A stretch of DNA of 34,127 nucleotides from DUUI01 sp964627845 (lineage in GTDB: Bacteria > Bacillota_I > Bacilli_A > Erysipelotrichales > Erysipelotrichaceae): positions 1 to 34,127 of the forward strand of contig CAZVKL010000012.1 of the NCBI GenBank assembly GCA_964627845.1, written 5' to 3'. Below are positions 30,076 to 34,127 of this stretch, piece after piece (the stretch's first letter is position 1; every line of letters begins with the position of its first letter). The position numbers and the translations under genes were made by a program. The notes beneath the pieces were generated by a model. That model did no database searches. It was not told the origin of the DNA and worked only from the letters and a program-made list of their open reading frames with translations.

Positions 30076-31368
30076 CTACCCCTTTCTTAAACGTAGTGCA
30101 GTTTTTGCACGACGTACATTTTCAGTGACATCGATCTTAGATGGGCAAATATAAGTACACATACCACATTCAATACATGCATCCGCATCTAATTTTTCGA
30201 TTAAATCAAGATTCTTCGCTTTTTCAGCATCTTGAATCTTAACTGGCATAATTCCTGCTGGACAATGATCCACACATTGAGCACAACGTAAACATCCAAT
30301 TGGATCAATCTTTCTCTCAACTAAAACAGTTAATGAATTTGATGTATTATTAATAACCACATTTGGCGATAACATGGTTTTACCCATCATTGGTCCACCA
30401 TGAATGACATGGATGTTTTCATCAGTAGGTCCCCCACATAAATCAACAATTGATCCAATTGGGGTTCCTATTTTCGCTAACACATTATGTGGTTCTTTCA
30501 CTCCATCACCAGAAACAGTCACAAGTTTCTCAGTAATAGGAACCCCTTGATTGAATGCTCTAGAAACCCAGATACAAGTCGTTGAGTTATTGACAATGGC
30601 TCCCACTTCATTTGGAAGTCTGTCATATCTCTTTCCTAATACTTCATAAACTAATGTTCTTTCCCAACCCATAGGATAAACATTTGGAACAGCTTTAACT
30701 TCAATATCATCATAGCTGCTGAAGGCTTCTTTCATTCGCGCAATTTGTTCTGTCTTATCTTCTTTAATGGCCACAAATGTTTTTTGAACATTTCCAGCTT
30801 TACGAAGAATATGAATACCATTGACCATTTCATCTAAGTAATTAACCACATTACGATAGTCTTGTGTTAAATAAGGTTCACATTCTACCGCATTAATAAT
30901 TAGATAAGGGGTTTCCTTCATTGGTTGGTATTTCAAATACGTTGGGAAACCGGCACCACCACAACCGACAATCCCCATTTCTTTAATGTGTTCTACAATT
31001 TCATCTTTACTCGCTTGAGTATAATCCAGTGGTGTTGGTGAAACGCTCTCATATTGAAAATCATTTTCAATCACAATATGTTTTACTTTACGTCCACCCC
31101 AGCTGTGAAACTCATCTCTAAATCCAGTTACAGTCCCTGAGACAGGTGAAAATAACGGAATCACAAAGTGATCATTTCGAGCAGCTACTTTCTGATTCAA
31201 AAGAACACGATCACCTTCATTCACATAAACTTCTAAGTCTTGAGAATTCATTGCCATCAGAGGGATTAAAACCTCTTTAGGTGCCTCAATCGTAAGAATT
31301 TCATTGTGATCAGTGAGTTCTTTTAAACCAGGAATGTGTTTTCGTAACGGTCCTAATAAAAAAGGCAT
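30076..31368 (-). CDS. rnfC: RnfC, peripheral NADH-binding subunit of the RNF complex
   Basis: Cytosolic iron-sulfur flavoprotein that exchanges electrons with NAD. It has 430 residues, the normal core size. It has a nucleotide/FMN region GIVGCGGAGFPTYLKYQP and INAVECEPYLTQDY, and a SLBB-like region VTVSGDGVKEPHNV. Two [4Fe-4S] motifs lie near the end, CLRCAQCVDHCP and CIECGMCTYICP. First gene of the operon, with AGAAGGAGAGAAG before the ATG. Order C-D-G-E-A-B is the common clostridial one. Confidence 0.97.
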   Translation of the reverse strand: MPFLLGPLRKHIPGLKELTDHNEILTIEAPKEVLIPLMAMNSQDLEVYVNEGDRVLLNQKVAARNDHFVIPLFSPVSGTVTGFRDEFHSWGGRKVKHIVIENDFQYESVSPTPLDYTQASKDEIVEHIKEMGIVGCGGAGFPTYLKYQPMKETPYLIINAVECEPYLTQDYRNVVNYLDEMVNGIHILRKAGNVQKTFVAIKEDKTEQIARMKEAFSSYDDIEVKAVPNVYPMGWERTLVYEVLGKRYDRLPNEVGAIVNNSTTCIWVSRAFNQGVPITEKLVTVSGDGVKEPHNVLAKIGTPIGSIVDLCGGPTDENIHVIHGGPMMGKTMLSPNVVINNTSNSLTVLVERKIDPIGCLRCAQCVDHCPAGIMPVKIQDAEKAKNLDLIEKLDADACIECGMCTYICPSKIDVTENVRRAKTALRLRKG

Positions 31369-31414
31369 AACTCTTCTCTCCTTCTACACTGTTGATTTTT
31401 CAACTTACTGTTTT

Positions 31415-31423
31415 ATTATACCA
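31415..31423 (-). promoter_or_regulatory. Promoter of the rnf operon
   Basis: Extended -10 TGGTATAAT (31423-31415), weak -35. The leader of about 40 nt contains a short inverted repeat GTTGA-TTTT-TCAAC (31391-31404) that could be a hairpin or operator. The apbE promoter lies about 75 bp away on the other strand, so both could share control. Confidence 0.6.
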
Positions 31424-31489
31424 CGCTAACTTATAAATTAAACCACTAAATTCACATAATTATTAGCTTGTTCTAACTTTAGTGTTGTG

Positions 31490-31498
31490 TGCTATAAT
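31490..31498 (+). promoter_or_regulatory. Promoter of apbE
   Basis: Extended -10 TGCTATAAT (31490-31498). Transcription would start near 31505, only about 9 nt before the ATG, with GGTGAT as a weak ribosome binding site. Confidence 0.6.
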
Positions 31499-31513
31499 AC
31501 CCTCGGTGATATT

Positions 31514-32659
31514 ATGAAAAAGAAACTATTTATACTACTTATAGGCTTATTATGTTTAAGCGCCTGTACAACCCAAGAACCTACCCTTCAACGATTCCAA
31601 CGAGTGATTGGTGGATCAGATGTTGATCCAGTTGGATTTGATACGTCCTTTACCTTAATTGGCTATACTGAAACCGAAAAACAATTTAATGACTATATCG
31701 ATCAATTAAGAGAAGAAATGATGGCACTCAATCAACTCTTTGATAAATACAACAACTATGAAGGTGTCAATAATCTAAAAACAATTAATGACAAAGCTGG
31801 GATTGAGCCAGTTGTTGTTGATTCAAAGATAATCGAATTATTATTAATGTCAAAAGAACAGTACGATGAGAATCATCAAAAATTCGATCCAACATTAGGT
31901 GCCCTCTTAGATATCTGGCATGACTATCGTGAAGAAGGATTACTCTTAAATGAACAAGACCAATATGGTGAGATCCCAAGTATGGACATCTTAGAAGAAG
32001 CCAAAGCTTGTACTGGATGGGACTTTGTTGAGATTAACCAAGAAGATTCAAGCGTCTACTTAACCAAAGACTGTGCTTCCTTAGATTTGGGTGGGATTGC
32101 GAAAGGATACGCCACTGAACTTGTCTCAAAATCATTATTTGAATCCGGTTTAGAACACTTCTCATTAAGTTCAGGTGGAAATGTTAAGGTACAAAACACC
32201 AAACCTGATGGAAGTCAGTGGAATATAGGCATTGGTGAACCAGTCTATATTTCATTAGGAACAACCGTCGATGTGTTAAGTATTGACGAAGAACTCTCCA
32301 TTGTTACTTCAGGTGATTATCAACGATTCTATTATGGTCCGGATATGCAGTTATTACATCATTTGATTGACCCAGAAACATTAATGCCACTCAATCAATT
32401 TAGATCAACAACGATTGTGATGAAAGATTCTGGCTATGCTGATATGTACTCCACTGTTTTATATCTTCTTGATTATGAAACAGGAAAAGAGTGGATAGAG
32501 GCCCATAATAAAAAATACCCAGACCAACAAATTGAAGGTTACTGGGTCATTGATAGTGATAGTGAATATTGGAATCATCCAGACTTTATGCAAGCAGAGA
32601 GCTATAAAGTTGCCATGAGTGATGGTTTAAGATCTCGCTCTAAATTACTAAATCCTTAA
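31514..32659 (+). CDS. apbE: FAD:protein FMN transferase, lipoprotein ApbE
   Basis: Attaches FMN from FAD covalently to Thr in S/TGAT motifs of exported proteins. From the ATG at 31514 it has 381 residues. The signal peptide ends in lipobox LSAC, so it is anchored on the outer face of the membrane. ApbE signatures are FDTSFTLIGY, NDKAG, KFDPTLGALLDIW, LDLGGIAKGYATE (FAD site), SSGGNVKVQ and the late DSGYADMYSTVLYLL. A start at 31487 is less likely because it would overlap the -10. It is divergent from rnfC; the targets are evidently RnfG and RnfD, which offer four or five sites. Confidence 0.96.
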   Translation: MKKKLFILLIGLLCLSACTTQEPTLQRFQRVIGGSDVDPVGFDTSFTLIGYTETEKQFNDYIDQLREEMMALNQLFDKYNNYEGVNNLKTINDKAGIEPVVVDSKIIELLLMSKEQYDENHQKFDPTLGALLDIWHDYREEGLLLNEQDQYGEIPSMDILEEAKACTGWDFVEINQEDSSVYLTKDCASLDLGGIAKGYATELVSKSLFESGLEHFSLSSGGNVKVQNTKPDGSQWNIGIGEPVYISLGTTVDVLSIDEELSIVTSGDYQRFYYGPDMQLLHHLIDPETLMPLNQFRSTTIVMKDSGYADMYSTVLYLLDYETGKEWIEAHNKKYPDQQIEGYWVIDSDSEYWNHPDFMQAESYKVAMSDGLRSRSKLLNP

Positions 32660-32661
32660 TT

Positions 32662-32684
32662 AGAAAGCACTTGCTTTCTTTTTA
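32662..32684 (+). terminator. Terminator after apbE
   Basis: AGAAAGC (32662-32668), loop ACTT, GCTTTCT (32673-32679), then a T-run. The T-run reaches the stop codon of the convergent gene. On the minus strand the following bases are not T-rich, so it mainly serves apbE. Confidence 0.85.
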
Positions 32685-33620
32685 TTTGTCAAAGAACGCT
32701 TCAACAGCCGCATATAAGACACCAGCTACTGGCCATATAATCCAGCTATAACCCCAATTCATCGTGATAAAACTATAGCCAAGATATAGTGCAATAACAA
32801 TGGTCCAATAGATGGTACTAATTCTCTCTAGCTTAGGATTAACTTGAGCAGTTTCCCCTAAAAGTTTATTCGTCGCATTATAGACACCATAAGGCATTAA
32901 TAAATTGTAAGTCGAAAAGGAAACAATTAAGATTAAGATCCCTAAACTAATTAAGAGTGGTCCTTCATTCATCTCACCAAAGATAATTAATGACGCAAAC
33001 ATTGGCACAACCGATAAGATATACATTACAACCGATAAACTTAAGGCTTTCTTAAATTTAGGATCAGCCTCGGCCTTAACATGATTAATCTCTTGTTTGC
33101 TTTGATAATCTAGATGAAATACTTCTTCATCTAAAAATTTGTAAGCTGATAATTGCATATAATTGGAAACAATAAGATAGACACCTATTGCCACAAAAAC
33201 CAGAATAAATAATAAAGCGAGTAAGGTACTTTGTTCTTCATTAAGACCAAATACATTAAGTGCATATCCTCCAAGCATAAACATTAAGATAGAGGCTGAA
33301 CTAATTATTATTGCAATACCCAAAACGACTTTAGGCCAATATTGTTTAACATCTAAAAGACAGTTTCTAGTCTCTTCTAAACTAATTGTTCTATGCTCCT
33401 CAGTTTCTGGCTCAAATCCAAGCGCTTCAGAAACTTCTTCTAAATTCCCAAATTCAGAAATAACAATACCAACGGCTTCATTTTCACTTTTACCAGATTC
33501 TTTTAATTCATAATACTTATCTTCCATCATCGAAAATAATTCTTCCTTTGCTCGAATCGTATTTTCATTTTGAGGATAACCTAAAAACATATTGTCAATA
33601 TAACTTCTAATTGTGTCCAT
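32682..33620 (-). CDS. HAAS/DUF1700-type membrane protein
   Basis: A 312-residue protein. The soluble N-terminal helical domain (about 1-75; IDNMFLGYPQNENTIRAKEE and SENEAVGIVISEFGNLEEVS) fits the HAAS signalling domain found next to PadR regulators. About six membrane helices follow (ILMFMLGGYAL, LLALLFILVFVAIGVYLIV, LISLGILILIVSFSTYNLL and others). AAGGAGC precedes the ATG, and the start overlaps the padR end by 14 nt, so the two are coupled. Such PadR-HAAS pairs often respond to envelope stress or antibiotics; here that is inference. No partner transporter is seen in the window. Confidence 0.8.
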   Translation of the reverse strand: MDTIRSYIDNMFLGYPQNENTIRAKEELFSMMEDKYYELKESGKSENEAVGIVISEFGNLEEVSEALGFEPETEEHRTISLEETRNCLLDVKQYWPKVVLGIAIIISSASILMFMLGGYALNVFGLNEEQSTLLALLFILVFVAIGVYLIVSNYMQLSAYKFLDEEVFHLDYQSKQEINHVKAEADPKFKKALSLSVVMYILSVVPMFASLIIFGEMNEGPLLISLGILILIVSFSTYNLLMPYGVYNATNKLLGETAQVNPKLERISTIYWTIVIALYLGYSFITMNWGYSWIIWPVAGVLYAAVEAFFDK

Positions 33621-33951
33621 TATTTAGCTCCTTATCTATAAATTTATTTACTACTTCTTTTGTTACTTCCCACTCATCACATTTTGATTGATAATGCTTT
33701 ATCCCCTCATCCGTTATTCTGTAATAAGTTCTTGGCTTACCATATGATTCATCTGATTTAAACGATTCAACATAACCATTGCTTTCTAATCGCTTAAACG
33801 CTGAATATAAGGTTGTCTCCTTCATAATGTATTTCTCTTCTGTTATTTCTTTGATTTGTTTTGAAATCTCATAACCATAGGATGGTTCCTTTAATAAGAT
33901 GAATAGAATCATCGTATCGTTGTAGCCACGTATGATATCACTACTGATCAT
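33607..33951 (-). CDS. PadR-family transcriptional repressor
   Basis: Winged-helix repressor, 114 residues from the ATG at 33951, which has GAGGTGG 4 nt upstream; a reading to 34020 would start within the promoter. PadR features are MILFILLKEPSYGYEISKQI, the recognition helix KETTLYSAFKRLESNGYV and the wing YGKPRTYYRITDEGIKHY. It likely represses itself and the HAAS gene through the inverted repeat around its promoter. Confidence 0.93.
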   Translation of the reverse strand: MISSDIIRGYNDTMILFILLKEPSYGYEISKQIKEITEEKYIMKETTLYSAFKRLESNGYVESFKSDESYGKPRTYYRITDEGIKHYQSKCDEWEVTKEVVNKFIDKELNNGHN

Positions 33952-33980
33952 CCAACCACCTCTTTCCCAGACTATTTCAT

Positions 33981-34020
33981 CTGTCGTAGTAAATATATCA
34001 TGATTACTACGACAGGTCAA
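33981..34020 (-). promoter_or_regulatory. padR promoter within a 12-bp perfect inverted repeat operator
   Basis: CTGTCGTAGTAA (33981-33992), an 11-nt centre, TTACTACGACAG (34004-34015). On the minus strand TTGACC (34020-34015), 17 nt, TATATT (33997-33992) with TGA before it gives a strong promoter. The repeat arms fill the spacer and flank the -10, so a bound dimer would block polymerase: the expected PadR autoregulation site. Confidence 0.88.
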
Positions 34021-34032
34021 GTAATTTAGACA

Positions 34033-34065
34033 ATAAAAAAAGAATCTCCAAAATTAGAGATTCTT
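34033..34065 (-). terminator. Terminator upstream of padR
   Basis: AAGAATCTC/GAGATTCTT, 9-bp stem (34040-34048 with 34057-34065), 8-nt loop, and on the minus strand seven Ts after it. It ends the gene entering from the right edge. Confidence 0.9.
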
Positions 34066-34073
34066 CATGATAA

Positions 34074-34127
34074 TTATTCTTTGCCTAATCGCTTAAACAT
34101 ATTCTTCTTATAAACTTCAACCCCTGG
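34074..34127 (-). CDS. C-terminal end of an unidentified gene
   Basis: An open frame enters from the right edge and reads PGVEVYKKNMFKRLGKE before a TAA stop at 34076-34074, followed 8 nt later by a good terminator. The terminator is the reason to believe the frame is coding. Seventeen residues, basic, are too few to name a family. Confidence 0.45.
   Translation of the reverse strand, partial: PGVEVYKKNMFKRLGKE

Noticed and set aside
31391..31404. Operator for a redox regulator such as Rex in front of rnfC
   Set aside because: The inverted repeat has only 5-bp arms (GTTGA/TCAAC) and does not match the Rex consensus; it may be a chance hairpin.
33952..34020. N-terminal extension of PadR
   Set aside because: The extra codons cover the promoter and operator; a ribosome binding site marks the ATG at 33951.
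1..34127. Mycoplasma genetic code (UGA as Trp)
   Set aside because: UGA terminates two genes in tight ATGA overlaps and all conserved Trp codons seen are UGG.

Overview
The window looks like an AT-rich, low-GC Gram-positive (Firmicutes/Mollicutes-related) chromosome of core housekeeping genes. Four signs support this: infC-rpmI-rplT with an upstream attenuator, a thrS T-box leader, the Bacillus-type run polA-mutM-coaE-dnaB-dnaI, and ftsA-ftsZ. UGA is used as a stop (mreC; the small gene before radC) and Trp is UGG, so this is the standard bacterial code and not the Mycoplasma code. A complete RNF operon in such a background suggests a deep wall-less or near-wall-less lineage such as Izemoplasmatales or Haloplasmatales; that placement is inference only. 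No mobile element, CRISPR array or phage gene was seen.

Layout. 1-1745: infC-rpmI-rplT followed by a MarR-family regulator cut by the left edge, all on the minus strand behind a leader with a terminator hairpin. 1746-5492: an alpha/beta hydrolase, prolyl-tRNA synthetase (+), a small charged protein and pgeF (+). 5469-8917: thrS behind a T-box leader, overlapping an ABC substrate-binding lipoprotein and permease with no ATPase beside them; thrS is broken by a 100-N gap. 8907-14420: a sugar-catabolic operon, pfkA-pyk-ROK kinase-aminopeptidase-lactonase. 14458-21858: mreC-mreD-polA-mutM-coaE-dnaB-dnaI, bounded by terminators. 21859-25384: ftsA-ftsZ, then a tiny membrane-protein gene and radC; a second 100-N gap is flanked by identical 55-bp sequences and is probably an assembly artefact. 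25524-25685: tRNA-His (+). 25697-31420: the RNF operon rnfC-D-G-E-A-(59-aa gene)-rnfB. 31493-32684: divergent apbE (+). 32682-34020: padR plus a HAAS-type membrane protein behind a promoter buried in a perfect inverted repeat. 34074-34127: the tail of another gene.

The most interesting region is the RNF operon. RnfG carries three FMN-binding domains and RnfD a fourth as a C-terminal fusion; three of these four are close copies, two of them sharing a 98-bp identical stretch. RnfB is only 105 residues and lacks the usual ferredoxin domains. Between rnfA and rnfB lies a 59-residue gene for one membrane helix followed by four cysteines, which resembles the NqrM maturation factor of Na+-NQR. With the flavin transferase ApbE encoded next door, the locus looks like an altered, multiply flavinylated electron-transfer complex. 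Other points are an AUA start codon for infC, a ROK kinase without its zinc site, an FtsA with degenerate nucleotide-binding motifs, and a PadR operator overlapping its promoter.
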